A stretch of 51,723 bases of DNA. Origin: Streptomyces sp. Isolate_45 (GTDB lineage: Bacteria > Actinomycetota > Actinomycetes > Streptomycetales > Streptomycetaceae). Location: positions 1 through 51,723 of the forward strand of contig NZ_JANFAK020000051.1 of assembly GCF_024721315.2 (NCBI RefSeq). The letters run 5' to 3'. Positions 7,355-15,938 of this stretch are shown in pieces. Positions within the stretch are counted from its first letter, which is position 1. Each line of letters opens with the position of its first letter. The position numbers and the translations under genes were made by a program. A model generated the notes under the pieces. The model made no database searches and had not been told where the DNA came from. It was given only the letters and a program-made list of their open reading frames with translations.

Positions 7355-8680
7355 TCAGGATGCGCCGCTGAATCCGTCCGCCAGGAAGGCGGCCAAGTCC
7401 ATGTACGCCCCGCAGGTGTCCGGGGACACCCGGTCGTAGTCGATCGTTCCACCGGCGTAGAGCAGCCGGTCATAGGGGATCTGCACCACTGTGGTGCACA
7501 ACTGCTGGAAGTACTGCACGAGGGTGTCGAAGTTGATGCCGACGGCCTTCGGCGTATCCATCGTGATCACCACGACGGCGTTCTTCACCAACTCCGGATA
7601 CCCCTGCGCGTACACCTCGTCCAGAGTCTTGACGGCACGGCGCGCGGCATCGAAGCGGGGTGCGGCCACGACGATGAGCCGGTCCGTCACCGCCAAAGTT
7701 CCGCGCATGCCGGAGTGCTTCATCCCCGTGCCGCTGTCGGTGATGATGATGTCGAAGGCCCGGGCCAGGATGTCCTGGGTCCTGAGGTAGTCGCCTTCGT
7801 CGAACGACTCGCTGATGTCCGGGTTCTGTTCGCTGGCCGCCACCATGAGCCGGTCCGTGCGTCCGAGGTACTGGTGGATCTGGGCAGGCTCCGTCAAGCC
7901 CCTGCCGTTCACCGCTCGCATCCTCTGCTCCGCGCTCACCAGGTCGCGCACCGTGGGCATGACGCGCTCACCCAGCAACCGGTCGGCCAGGGTGCCGGCG
8001 TGCGGATTGGCGTCCATCACGATCGTCCGGTCGTCGCGGTACCGGGCGAACGTCAGACCGAGCATGGCCGACGTGGTCGTCTTTCCCACACCACCCTTGA
8101 TGCTCGTGACGCTGATGCGATAGGGGCGTGATACGGGCGCCTGCAGCCTGGTCAGGCGCTGCTGTTCGAGATCGGACGCCTTGCCCCGGCCGACCAGCCG
8201 GAGCAACCCCGGCCGCCGCCCGGGATCCACGGCTCCGCGGTCGGTCGTGGCGGAGGGCTGCTGGTAATGCCCCGCGTACGGGTTGACGGCCGGAAGGCTC
8301 ACGCCCTGCGGTAGCGGCGCCGGGGCCGGAGCAGGCCCGCTGTGGGATGCGTCGGGCCCCGGCGCAGGACTGGGCAAGGGTGCGGTTTCGGATACGTGCG
8401 CCGGGGCCGACTCCGGACCGGGCCGGGGGTCCGGCGGGGGTTCCGGAGCGAACGCTTGCGCGGGCACCGGTGCGGGCACCGGTGCCGGCGTGTGTACCTG
8501 CACGGGCACGCTCTGCGGTGCGGGTGTCCGAACCGGTTCCCGGACATCGGTCGACGCCGCGGGCTGGACCTGCGACGGATCGTTTCCCGTCGAAGGCAAC
8601 TGCCTGGCGAAGTCCGGCGGCAACTCGTCGTCATCGGTCTCGGCACTCGGCACAACGCCGAAGACGCCATTCCTGGACAC
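7355..8680 (-). CDS. ParA/MinD-like ATPase with proline-rich N-terminus
   Basis: 441 residues from GTG at 8680, with GGGGGAGA six bases upstream. Residues about 30-165 are a disordered Pro/Ala-rich arm (including PAPVPAPVPA). The ATPase domain begins near 185 with the deviant Walker A motif KGGVGKTTT (about 194-202); later come IVMDANPHAGTLADRL and the switch-like segment DIIITDSGTGMKHSG. Similar proline-rich MinD-like proteins occur in actinobacterial secretion and plasmid loci. It lies 50 bp behind the ribbon-helix-helix-like gene, giving the order DNA-binding protein then ATPase. A partition or apparatus-positioning role is inferred; the fold is certain. Confidence 0.88.
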   Translation of the reverse strand: MSRNGVFGVVPSAETDDDELPPDFARQLPSTGNDPSQVQPAASTDVREPVRTPAPQSVPVQVHTPAPVPAPVPAQAFAPEPPPDPRPGPESAPAHVSETAPLPSPAPGPDASHSGPAPAPAPLPQGVSLPAVNPYAGHYQQPSATTDRGAVDPGRRPGLLRLVGRGKASDLEQQRLTRLQAPVSRPYRISVTSIKGGVGKTTTSAMLGLTFARYRDDRTIVMDANPHAGTLADRLLGERVMPTVRDLVSAEQRMRAVNGRGLTEPAQIHQYLGRTDRLMVAASEQNPDISESFDEGDYLRTQDILARAFDIIITDSGTGMKHSGMRGTLAVTDRLIVVAAPRFDAARRAVKTLDEVYAQGYPELVKNAVVVITMDTPKAVGINFDTLVQYFQQLCTTVVQIPYDRLLYAGGTIDYDRVSPDTCGAYMDLAAFLADGFSGAS

Positions 8681-8730
8681 GCGTACTCTCCCCCAACGTT
8701 CATCACCCAGCCGCGGCCTGGGCCGTCGGG

Positions 8731-9198
8731 CTAGTCCTCGCGAGTGTACAAGGACAGCAACCGCCGACTCACTGTCTGCGGTCGGGTGGGCTTTCCTGTG
8801 GCGTACTTGACCAGCATCTCTTCGAGAATGGCGGTCAGGTTGGTGCCCTCCACCTCGGCACGCGCATGGGCGATCGCCAGGTAGCGGGCGGGAAAGCGGT
8901 TGACGACCGGTACCTTCCGATCGCCAACCGCAGGCAGCTCCGTCGGCACCTCAGGGCGCTTGGCGCCCTCCCGTTTCGGTGCTTGACTCAGCTCGTTTCG
9001 CCGCCTACGGCGTAGAACCCCCAGGGCCTCTTCCTCCGTGATGGGTCCGCGACTCGGGGTCCACTCAAGAGGTTGCAGCTCGCCCGGTAGAGCCTCTGCC
9101 TCATCCACTCCGTCAGGCCGCCGTGACATCGAGGTCTTCGAGGTCACCATGCGGCGCCGCTGCGGGCGAGTGCGCTGAGGAATGTCCGAGGTGCTCAT
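8731..9198 (-). CDS. Small DNA-binding protein, ribbon-helix-helix-like (possible ParB-type partner)
   Basis: 155 residues from ATG at 9198, with GGAGAAG six bases upstream. Residues 1-90 are basic and low in order (RTRPQRRRM). The C-terminal part has a beta strand plus two helices, VPVVNRFPARYLAIAHARAE then GTNLTAILEEMLVKYATG, the pattern of a ribbon-helix-helix fold. It lies directly upstream of the ParA-like gene on the same strand, as small centromere-binding proteins often do. The operator-like site at 9266-9273 is 67 bp upstream. The fold assignment is by pattern and not certain. Confidence 0.6.
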   Translation of the reverse strand: MSTSDIPQRTRPQRRRMVTSKTSMSRRPDGVDEAEALPGELQPLEWTPSRGPITEEEALGVLRRRRRNELSQAPKREGAKRPEVPTELPAVGDRKVPVVNRFPARYLAIAHARAEVEGTNLTAILEEMLVKYATGKPTRPQTVSRRLLSLYTRED

Positions 9199-9265
9199 AG
9201 GCAGCTTCTCCAGCTCTCACTCGGCGCCCCGGACTTGGATCTCCGAGAGGGCGCACGATACTTGT

Positions 9266-9273
9266 GTACAGAC
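9266..9273. promoter_or_regulatory. Variant operator (GTACAGAC) upstream of the RHH-ParA pair
   Basis: GTACAGAC differs from the GT-N-TA-N-AC core at one position (CA for TA) and sits in TGTGTACAGAC. It is 67 bp upstream of the ATG at 9198, in the 81-bp gap after the gene at 9280. Confidence 0.4.
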
Positions 9274-9279
9274 GTTACC

Positions 9280-9843
9280 TCATGGGTTTCCACACCGAGT
9301 CGAAATCAATCCCGCTCCCACACCCACGGCGCTCACCTGTCCCAGAACTGCATCACCTTGTGCGACTTCCTGGAGAAAGGACTCGTCGGCGTCAGCCGCG
9401 TAGAGGTCGAGCCCGAAGCAGATTCCCAGAAGGCACGCCCCCTGGCCACCGGCGCCCAGCCATTCCCTCGGCATCTCCAACGGACCCGGGTGAGCCAGCC
9501 ACGGGCATCCCGCCAGGTACACCGACAGGCCGCGCTCCACCGCACGTATGTCGATCAGTGGGACGTCGTACACCTCTGCCAGATTCCCCTCCTGCCCGAA
9601 GCGGGTGAAACCCCATAGGGCGGTCAGGTATTCCGTGTCGGTCTCCACCGTCGGACCCGAATGGGCGCCCATCCGGTACATCGCCCTGTCGTGACCGACG
9701 AAGAGGCCCCGAGGAAGGGACAGCAGTAGTGAGGGGGTGGAGGGGTCCAGCTCAAAGGATATCCGTGCAGACCATTCGCCTTCCTTTACGGCCAGAGTGA
9801 GGGCCTCACTGTTTGTTCCATACGCGCCAAATCGCCTCTCCAT
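9280..9843 (-). CDS. Hypothetical protein
   Basis: 187 residues from ATG at 9843, chosen because GGGGGAG is placed six bases upstream; upstream in-frame ATGs near 9918 give a non-convincing extension. No signal peptide or membrane helix is visible. The sequence mixes strands and loops (RISFELDPSTPSLLLSLPRG, GLSVYLAGCPWL) and has several acidic and tryptophan positions, but I do not recognise a family. It lies in the conjugation module between the ribbon-helix-helix gene and a TPR-like gene on the same strand. Confidence 0.6.
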   Translation of the reverse strand: MERRFGAYGTNSEALTLAVKEGEWSARISFELDPSTPSLLLSLPRGLFVGHDRAMYRMGAHSGPTVETDTEYLTALWGFTRFGQEGNLAEVYDVPLIDIRAVERGLSVYLAGCPWLAHPGPLEMPREWLGAGGQGACLLGICFGLDLYAADADESFLQEVAQGDAVLGQVSAVGVGAGLISTRCGNP

Positions 9844-9985
9844 GCACTCTCCCCCGTGAGATACGCAAGGAACGACTTCAATCGCTCCTGCACTCGTGTG
9901 CCACTGATGCTCCATCATGACAGTGCACTCGAACAGGTGTTGCCACAGGTTCGATACGGAGTGGTAGCAGTTGGGAACGGGAGCG

Positions 9986-10855
9986 TTACGAAGGGAACGC
10001 CGACTGTCGGCCCGACCCGCCCTTGCGGGCGCAAGCCGCTCGCAGCTGCCGTTCGGCGCCGGGCATCTTCTGCCACAGCCGGATGACGGCTTCCCCGATC
10101 CGTTCGCCTTCGGTGGCGTCGGAGACGCGCAACCAGCAGGCGTGTGCGTTGGCGGCGTTCAGCATGGCCTGGGAGCAGGTGGCGCCCTCGCCGCTCAACC
10201 AAGCCTGGGCAATGCCCAGGTACGAGTCGGCGGCTCGCACCCAGTCGTGTGCGAGAAAGCTGACGTGTGCCCGCACCGCGCGGGCCTGCAGTACGTACGG
10301 GTGTACCTTCCCGAATTCCGTCCTGACGTCACGTTCAAGGTCCGCGGCCATGGTGACGGCCGCTTCGAAGTTGCCCGAGCTGCCGGCTTCGCCGATCCGC
10401 TCCAGTCGACTCCGTAGCCGCTCGGGCGGTGGAGGCGGCTCGATCTCGGGCAAGCCGACTCTTGCCAGGACGAGCGTCCCGCTCGCGGCCGCAGCGGCTC
10501 CGCGACGCACGGCCGGACCATCGGCCACGGGGACCGCGCCACGGGGGGACGCCGGCTTGTCGTCGAGTCCGACCCGGGACCCGTCCTCCACGAGCCCGTT
10601 CGGGTGGATGACCAACGGCCAGGTACCCCCGTCGGGTTCGCGGGCGACAGCGCGTATCGAACGCCCCATCCGGGCAACGAGGGAAATTGCAGCCGCCATC
10701 GCGGCGGCCCGGACCACCGCGATGTCCGTGGTGCCGTCCACCTTCACAGGAACTCCGCCCACGCTGGCCGTGCCATCGGCGTGCACGACGATGGTCAGCG
10801 CGACCTGATGCGATGCGAGTCCGACTCCCGTACCCGTACCGGGATCAGCAGCCAT
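9986..10855 (-). CDS. Hypothetical protein with C-terminal TPR-like helical repeat
   Basis: 289 residues from ATG at 10855, with GAAGGAG four bases upstream; the frame stays open to 11170 but the added sequence looks non-coding. Residues about 15-95 show a strand-rich domain (ALTIVVHADGTASVGGVPV). A proline-rich stretch (EPPPPPERL) near 155 leads to paired helices, NFEAAVTMAADLERDV, AVRAHVSFLAHDWVRAADSY and LNAANAHACWLRVSD, typical of tetratricopeptide scaffolds. No catalytic motif is visible. The gene is divergent from the one at 10987 across a region with an operator-like site. A scaffold or regulatory role in the module is only an inference. Confidence 0.6.
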   Translation of the reverse strand: MAADPGTGTGVGLASHQVALTIVVHADGTASVGGVPVKVDGTTDIAVVRAAAMAAAISLVARMGRSIRAVAREPDGGTWPLVIHPNGLVEDGSRVGLDDKPASPRGAVPVADGPAVRRGAAAAASGTLVLARVGLPEIEPPPPPERLRSRLERIGEAGSSGNFEAAVTMAADLERDVRTEFGKVHPYVLQARAVRAHVSFLAHDWVRAADSYLGIAQAWLSGEGATCSQAMLNAANAHACWLRVSDATEGERIGEAVIRLWQKMPGAERQLRAACARKGGSGRQSAFPS

Positions 10856-10961
10856 ATGACTCCTTCGGACTAGATGTCCAATACGTCTGCGGATCTGTTC
10901 ACGCAGGGTCAGGAACTGCGATTCACCACAATGATAAGCAGTTTGACGGGAAGTACACTGT

Positions 10962-10969
10962 GTATTGAC
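10962..10969. promoter_or_regulatory. Variant operator (GTATTGAC) between divergent genes
   Basis: GTATTGAC within TGTGTATTGACACAC differs from the core at one position. It lies 17 bp upstream of the ATG at 10987, in the divergent gap 10856-10986, so it could serve both genes. TACAC and TGTGTA just upstream add a second small inverted repeat. Confidence 0.45.
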
Positions 10970-10986
10970 ACACGAATGGGGGGCCG

Positions 10987-11778
10987 ATGAGCGGCGACAA
11001 CAGCGCGGGCATGGTGGCTTGGGTGGATCTCGCGGTGCGGGCGGTGGGACCCGTGGCGGGACGGAATTACGAGGCGTGGTTGGCCGAGGTCGACCAAGTG
11101 GCCGTGGACTTGTGGCTGATGTCCGCTCCCGGTGGGACAGTTGGCCGGAGGGCCACCGAACTCTCCACATGCGTCCCTGTCACCGGGGTGCTGGTGTCCG
11201 CAGGCGTCAGTGGGGGCGAGGCGCACGCCCGCTTGGTGGTGCGCGTGCGTGAAGCGACGTCCGGCACTTCCGACGAGCGGACCTACACGACCGAGGAACT
11301 CACGGGCCGGTGGGCTCGCGACGTCTTCGAGCGAGCGAGATCACTCGTCGGCCAAGGGGTGCAACTCCTCGTGTCTCAAGGCTCGGAACAGCTCAGGGTG
11401 CTGCACATCGGCGGTTCAGGACTTCGGGAGAGCGGCACGAACGCGGGCGAGGCCGCTCATGAGCCGGTGCGGAACTCCACCAGGTCCCCTGCCGCCACTG
11501 CGCAGCCGGCGCCCGCGGCATCCGCTCAGCCGGCGCCCGCGCCGCCTTCGGTCGTCGGCGTCACCTGGGAGGAGGGCTCCGTGCTGGTGTGGCGCAACAT
11601 CGACCGATCCTGGGACGCGACCTACCGGACCTCGTGCCTCCTGGCGTTGCGGGACCGGGTGGTGCTCGACAACGCCGGCTTCGTCAGCAATCTCGATGAA
11701 CTGGTCGCCCTGGCACAGGAGTCACCCGACCCGGACACGCCCCGGGGCAAGGACATCATCGCCCGCTACCCCGCGTGA
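10987..11778 (+). CDS. Hypothetical two-domain protein
   Basis: 263 residues. The first domain (about 1-140) is alpha/beta with strands around VPVTGVLVSAGVSGGEAHARL and QLRVLHIGG. A low-complexity linker near 165-185 repeats AQPAPA. The second part (about 188-263) is compact, with WEEGSVLVWRNIDRSW and a helix NLDELVALAQESP. There is no signal peptide or membrane helix, so it is probably cytoplasmic. GGGGGG lies a few bases upstream of the ATG. It converges on the 11801 gene. I do not recognise either domain. Confidence 0.65.
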   Translation: MSGDNSAGMVAWVDLAVRAVGPVAGRNYEAWLAEVDQVAVDLWLMSAPGGTVGRRATELSTCVPVTGVLVSAGVSGGEAHARLVVRVREATSGTSDERTYTTEELTGRWARDVFERARSLVGQGVQLLVSQGSEQLRVLHIGGSGLRESGTNAGEAAHEPVRNSTRSPAATAQPAPAASAQPAPAPPSVVGVTWEEGSVLVWRNIDRSWDATYRTSCLLALRDRVVLDNAGFVSNLDELVALAQESPDPDTPRGKDIIARYPA

Positions 11779-11800
11779 GCGGGGCACGCCGGGAATCCCC

Positions 11801-12361
11801 TCAGGACGCCCGCCGCCGCATGCGCAGTCTGCGGTAGGCGCGGCGCCCTCGCTCCTCACCACGGGCCCAGAGAACCAAAGCCCCGCAGAGCAGAGTACCC
11901 AGCAGGCCCGCACGCCCGCCCAAGGCGGCGTACGCGAGCGCACCACCCACCGACGAGGCCAGGAAGGCCCAGACGACGGTGCGCCAGCGTTCCGTCCTGG
12001 GCGGATGGAGATACACCACCATCACGCTCATGACGGCCACGGCACAGGTGGCCACCAGCGCCTGCGAGTAGTAGAGCCGCCAGTCCACGATCAACGAGGC
12101 CTGCTCGCGCACCAGACTGATCCAGATCAGAAACGCGAACGCGACCTTGAGGTGCGACAGAAGCTGCCCGGCCAGGCTCCGCGCGCCAGGCCGGAACAGA
12201 GATCCTCCGGCCCTGCTGAGCCACGCCGCCGCCCTTGTGGCCGAGGACGGTTCCGCGTCCCGGGCCCCGGCCGCGAGCCCGAGGCGCGGTCGCGCCTTCG
12301 AGCCCGCGGCGGCGGTGCCGTGCCGCCTCGTGCTGCTGCCCGCCTTGCTCTTGTTCACCAT
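11801..12361 (-). CDS. Small membrane protein of the conjugation module
   Basis: 186 residues. A basic N-terminal tail (about 1-65) is followed by four hydrophobic segments: LKVAFAFLIWISLV, ALVATCAVAVMSVMVVYL, VVWAFLASSVGGALAYAAL and LLGTLLCGALVLW. It ends in an Arg-rich tail (GRRAYRRLRMRRRAS). The start ATG is 7 bp behind the stop of the VirB8-like gene, which is 13 bp behind the VirB6-like gene, so the three form one operon. No family is recognised; a structural part of the transfer channel is plausible. Confidence 0.7.
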   Translation of the reverse strand: MVNKSKAGSSTRRHGTAAAGSKARPRLGLAAGARDAEPSSATRAAAWLSRAGGSLFRPGARSLAGQLLSHLKVAFAFLIWISLVREQASLIVDWRLYYSQALVATCAVAVMSVMVVYLHPPRTERWRTVVWAFLASSVGGALAYAALGGRAGLLGTLLCGALVLWARGEERGRRAYRRLRMRRRAS

Positions 12362-12368
12362 GCAGACA

Positions 12369-12962
12369 TCATCCCCATGCCAGGTTCACCGACGTGACGG
12401 TCCACCCGGTCTTGTCCAGCTTCTCCAGGTCGATGTCCATCCGCAGCGGACCCTCCACAGGCTTCGGTCCCTGCGCCGGGTTGTCGACGAGCGATACGGC
12501 GACGGTCGTGCGATCCGGTTTCGCCTTGGCCTGCTCCGCGTCGCGGGTGGTCGCCTCGACCGTGCCAGTACGTGAGGCTTTGATCAGGAACTCTGCCCAG
12601 TGCTTGGGCAGTTGTTCCGGAAGCCGCTGCCGGGCAGTCTCGCCCAACCGCGGGAGGGCGTCCGCGAAGGTTGCAGGCGTGTTCCTGTCGGGGTCGTACT
12701 GGTAGTACGAGAGCGCGAACGCCCTCGCGACGTCCTGCGGCGACGCATCGGCGCTGAGTGACCCCCCGTACTGCGCGATGATCAGGTCCGCCGAGCGAGG
12801 TACGAAGAGCGGCGCGACGGGGCGCGGTGCCGGGACGGCGATCTCACCATCGGCGGTCGTGGCGGTCGTGGTGCTGGTCTTCCCGGCGACGATGTTGAGC
12901 ACGAAGCCGAGCAGGACCAGCGTGATGACCAAGGCCGCCACCTTTCGCCCTCGATATCCCAT
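12369..12962 (-). CDS. Membrane-anchored VirB8/NTF2-like protein
   Basis: 197 residues. A single N-terminal helix (VAALVITLVLLGFVLNIVAG, about 8-27) anchors an external domain. The domain has helices with AQYGGSLSADASPQDVARAF and a strand-rich end (MDIDLEKLDKTGWTVTSVNLAWG), the layout of VirB8-like NTF2 folds that bridge membrane and wall in Gram-positive conjugation. Two more genes here (6686 and 16684) code for similarly sized exported proteins. It lies between the VirB6-like gene and a small membrane protein gene. The family call rests on layout, not on a unique motif. Confidence 0.65.
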   Translation of the reverse strand: MGYRGRKVAALVITLVLLGFVLNIVAGKTSTTTATTADGEIAVPAPRPVAPLFVPRSADLIIAQYGGSLSADASPQDVARAFALSYYQYDPDRNTPATFADALPRLGETARQRLPEQLPKHWAEFLIKASRTGTVEATTRDAEQAKAKPDRTTVAVSLVDNPAQGPKPVEGPLRMDIDLEKLDKTGWTVTSVNLAWG

Positions 12963-12975
12963 TCCAGGTCACCCC

Positions 12976-15816
12976 TCAGTCTCGGCCGGCGGCATGCTGC
13001 ACGGCTTGCAGCGCCTGCGTGATCTGCTCCTCGGGAGCCTTCATGTTGGCCAGCACACCCCGGAGGTCGTTGAGAGCCGTGGACATCGCCGTGGCGACCG
13101 GAATCTGCTGCGCCAGCGACTCGACCCGGTTGAGGACCTCCATGCGTCCCTGCGGCTCCAGGCCGGCGGGTGAGAGCTGGACCGGTATCTCACTGGCCAC
13201 CCGCACGATGACCTCGTCGCTCACTCTGCTACTGGAGGGCAGGCCGACGGCATCGATGCGATCCGGAACGCCGTGCTGCGCGACCGCCTGGCTGGCGACG
13301 AACCTTGCCACATCGGTGTGCTCACCGCCGGAGTCGACCTGGACCGCGAGGCTTCGCAGGGCGAGGCCCGCCGCGTGGTTCTGGTCGATGTTGGCGGGGT
13401 TCTGGTACATCGAGAGCACCCGGTCCAGGTTGCCCGCAGCCTGCTCCTTCGACATCCCGTTGGTGGACAGGAGGTCATCGCCCCGCTCGGTCGGACGCAC
13501 GTTGCGCACCGGGTCGACCCCTCCGGTCGCATTGCGCCGCAGATTGCTCGCGTGCATTGGGTCGTCCGGGTGCCGACCACCCGTACGCGGATCCCGCAGC
13601 GCGTCGTAGTGCTCGCGCTCCATGGCAGCCGCTCCGGCCTCGTCCCCCTCGGCGCGCCGATGCTGGATTGCAGCCAGGGCCGCCTTGTGCGGGACATCCT
13701 GTGCACGCTGCTTTCGCTGCATGACCAGACCCTCGCGCGCCGCCGTGCTCTTGCCGATGGTCTCCGAGGTCTGTGCCTGGTCCTCGCGCTCCCGGGCCTT
13801 CTCGAACGTCTCCTTGCCGGCTTCCTTGGCATCTCCGAACTTGCCCAGCACGGAGCGCGTCCTCTTGCCGAGGTTGGGCGCGTTCTTGAGCACACCCATC
13901 CCCGCGGCCTGGAACTTCTCGGACGTGGACAAAGTCTGTCCGGAGGCGGAGGCAGCCGCCGACGCCCCCTTGACCGCCGCGCCCGCGGACATCGCCGCGG
14001 TCGCACCGCCGGTCGCCACCGCCGCGCCCACCTGGAGTGTGGTCTGCGCCGCCTTCTTCGCCAGGTCCGCCCCGACGCCAACGATCGCGTCGCCCGCGTC
14101 CTTGTTCCCCATCGCCATACCGGACAGGGCTCGCATGGCCGGCCTGGCGTAAACACCGAGGAGAGCCGTCATCAGGGCGCAGGTGAGGATCTTCAGTACC
14201 CAGTTCTGCTCGCCACCCGGGGCGAGGATCAGGGTGTCCATGTAGGTGACGATCACCAGACCCAGACCCCAACCAACCTGCCGGAACAGGTTGGTGAGGA
14301 AAAGTTCGCCCAGCTTGATCGCCGCTACCCGGGAGGGACCTGGGAATATCCCGAGGAGGAGATAGAAGGGGGCGAATATCATCAACACGAAGACGCCGAG
14401 CTTGGCGGCGAGCAGCATCGCGCAGATGAAATAGATCGACGCGTTGATGATCATGCCGCCCATGACGCTCATGGCGGCCGCGGAGAGGCGCGACATGAAG
14501 TCGTTGCCGCCGGCGACTGCGATGACCGACTCGTCCTCGGGTCGGACCTTGTGCTTGTCGTTTTCGAACCAGCTCCAGCCAGTGTCCTTGTCACCCCAGC
14601 AGAGGCGGAAGTTGTTCTGGTCGGACTCGTTGCAGAGCCCGTTGCCCCACAGATTGAGGTAGGGGATCTTCTCGACGTACTTCCCCGTCCACGCACGTTT
14701 CCCGGACTTCGAGTTCTCTCCGACCTCGTCGTCCGTGCCGTTCCAGGAGATGATTCCCTTGACGACCGTCATACCCTTGTCGTCAATCTTCCCTTGGCCG
14801 TCGACCCCGACGAACTGCGCGTTGAGCATCTCCGCGCCCCACCGGTCGGCCGCAGGCCCGTTGTTGCCCACCTGTCCGTACAGCCATGGCTGGTAGACGA
14901 GGGGCACCCATACCGCGTCCTGCACGCAACGTGCGGCATCGGTTCCAAATTCTCCATTGCACAGTGCGGTGCTGTTGGCCCCGCCGGTCGCCGGCAGCTT
15001 GGCCAGGGATTCGAAACCAGTGGATGTGACATCACCCACGACGTCGTTGATCTTGCTACCGGCCAGCGTCGGGTTGGCCGCGAACCAGAAGAACAGCCCC
15101 GTGATCAACGTCATCCAGCCGAAACCCTTGAGTACCGCCGTCACCCGCCCCTGTGGCCCCCAGTTCTTGACGCCCAGATAGATTCCGCCCAGCGCGCCGA
15201 CCAACCCCAGGAAGGGCGCGGCGATGTTCGACATCGCTCCGGCCACGGAACCGACGGGTTGTTCCAGAAACTTGAAGGGGTCGTCCCCGAAGGACCACCC
15301 GAGCAGGGCCATCGTGAAGGTCGCGAATAGTTTCGACAGGCCGAAGATCGCGTCAGGCACGAAGTTGATGTGGCGGTTCATCGAGAAGCAGCCGGGCTCC
15401 CAGCCGAAAACGTGCCAGCTGAGTCCTGCCATCCCGTAGCGGTGGTACGAGGCTTCGGGCCCGTTGTACTTGGAGTTCGCCGGGGGGATGAAGGTCTCCC
15501 GCTCATGCGGCGGTATGGACGGGTCCGGCTGGAAGGTGTTGAAGAAGGCGTCGAGGCCCTTGGCCCGGTTCTCCGGCATCGGCACGTCGAGCGGGCCGCA
15601 CATCGAGATGATGTCGTCCTCAAGGGCCTGCGACGGAGTGGTCATGGTGAACCACAGCGTGAACGTGGTCAGCATCAACAGAGCCAGTGTGCCGATCCGA
15701 CGCAGGACCCGGCGCCTACGCCCTGTCGGCCGCCCTGGCCGTGGCCGTTTGGAGGCCGGGACGTCACGGAAGGACGTCAGCCTGGTTCGGGCCCCCGGCG
15801 TCGAGGCGATGGCCAT
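12976..15816 (-). CDS. VirB6/TrbL-like polytopic membrane protein of the transfer channel
   Basis: 946 residues from ATG at 15816, with GGGGGATC upstream. After a basic start there is a signal-type helix ending in SQA (about 40-65), then an external loop. Several membrane helices follow between about 165 and 560 (for example FTMALLGWSFG, ITGLFFWFAANPTLAG, LGVFVLMIFAPFYLLLGIFPG, LGLVIVTYMDTLILAPGG). A long outside loop (about 270-440) rich in Trp, Asn and Asp lies between helices. Residues about 570-946 are a charged, helical cytoplasmic extension with many Gln, Glu and Arg. This matches VirB6/TrbL-type channel proteins of Gram-positive conjugation systems. It leads a three-gene minus-strand operon, with an operator at 15851-15858, 34 bp upstream. 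Confidence 0.82.
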   Translation of the reverse strand: MAIASTPGARTRLTSFRDVPASKRPRPGRPTGRRRRVLRRIGTLALLMLTTFTLWFTMTTPSQALEDDIISMCGPLDVPMPENRAKGLDAFFNTFQPDPSIPPHERETFIPPANSKYNGPEASYHRYGMAGLSWHVFGWEPGCFSMNRHINFVPDAIFGLSKLFATFTMALLGWSFGDDPFKFLEQPVGSVAGAMSNIAAPFLGLVGALGGIYLGVKNWGPQGRVTAVLKGFGWMTLITGLFFWFAANPTLAGSKINDVVGDVTSTGFESLAKLPATGGANSTALCNGEFGTDAARCVQDAVWVPLVYQPWLYGQVGNNGPAADRWGAEMLNAQFVGVDGQGKIDDKGMTVVKGIISWNGTDDEVGENSKSGKRAWTGKYVEKIPYLNLWGNGLCNESDQNNFRLCWGDKDTGWSWFENDKHKVRPEDESVIAVAGGNDFMSRLSAAAMSVMGGMIINASIYFICAMLLAAKLGVFVLMIFAPFYLLLGIFPGPSRVAAIKLGELFLTNLFRQVGWGLGLVIVTYMDTLILAPGGEQNWVLKILTCALMTALLGVYARPAMRALSGMAMGNKDAGDAIVGVGADLAKKAAQTTLQVGAAVATGGATAAMSAGAAVKGASAAASASGQTLSTSEKFQAAGMGVLKNAPNLGKRTRSVLGKFGDAKEAGKETFEKAREREDQAQTSETIGKSTAAREGLVMQRKQRAQDVPHKAALAAIQHRRAEGDEAGAAAMEREHYDALRDPRTGGRHPDDPMHASNLRRNATGGVDPVRNVRPTERGDDLLSTNGMSKEQAAGNLDRVLSMYQNPANIDQNHAAGLALRSLAVQVDSGGEHTDVARFVASQAVAQHGVPDRIDAVGLPSSSRVSDEVIVRVASEIPVQLSPAGLEPQGRMEVLNRVESLAQQIPVATAMSTALNDLRGVLANMKAPEEQITQALQAVQHAAGRD

Positions 15817-15850
15817 GCGGATCCCCCGGTTCTACGACTTCAACTGCTGT

Positions 15851-15858
15851 GTATATAC
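15851..15858. promoter_or_regulatory. Operator copy (GTATATAC) between divergent genes
   Basis: A perfect 8-bp palindrome matching GT-N-TA-N-AC. It is 34 bp upstream of the VirB6-like start and 80 bp upstream of the plus-strand ATG at 15939, so it can serve both directions. Confidence 0.65.
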
Positions 15859-15938
15859 GCTGTGCACGTTAGCATGTGTTTCTGACAGTGAACTGGGCGC
15901 GCTTCAGGGTCCGATGGGGCGGAGGGTGCAGACCGAGG

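Noticed and set aside
13273..15330. Long plus-strand open frame opposite the VirB6-like gene
   Set aside because: Low-complexity His/Arg/Glu-rich translation, antisense to a protein with evident membrane helices.
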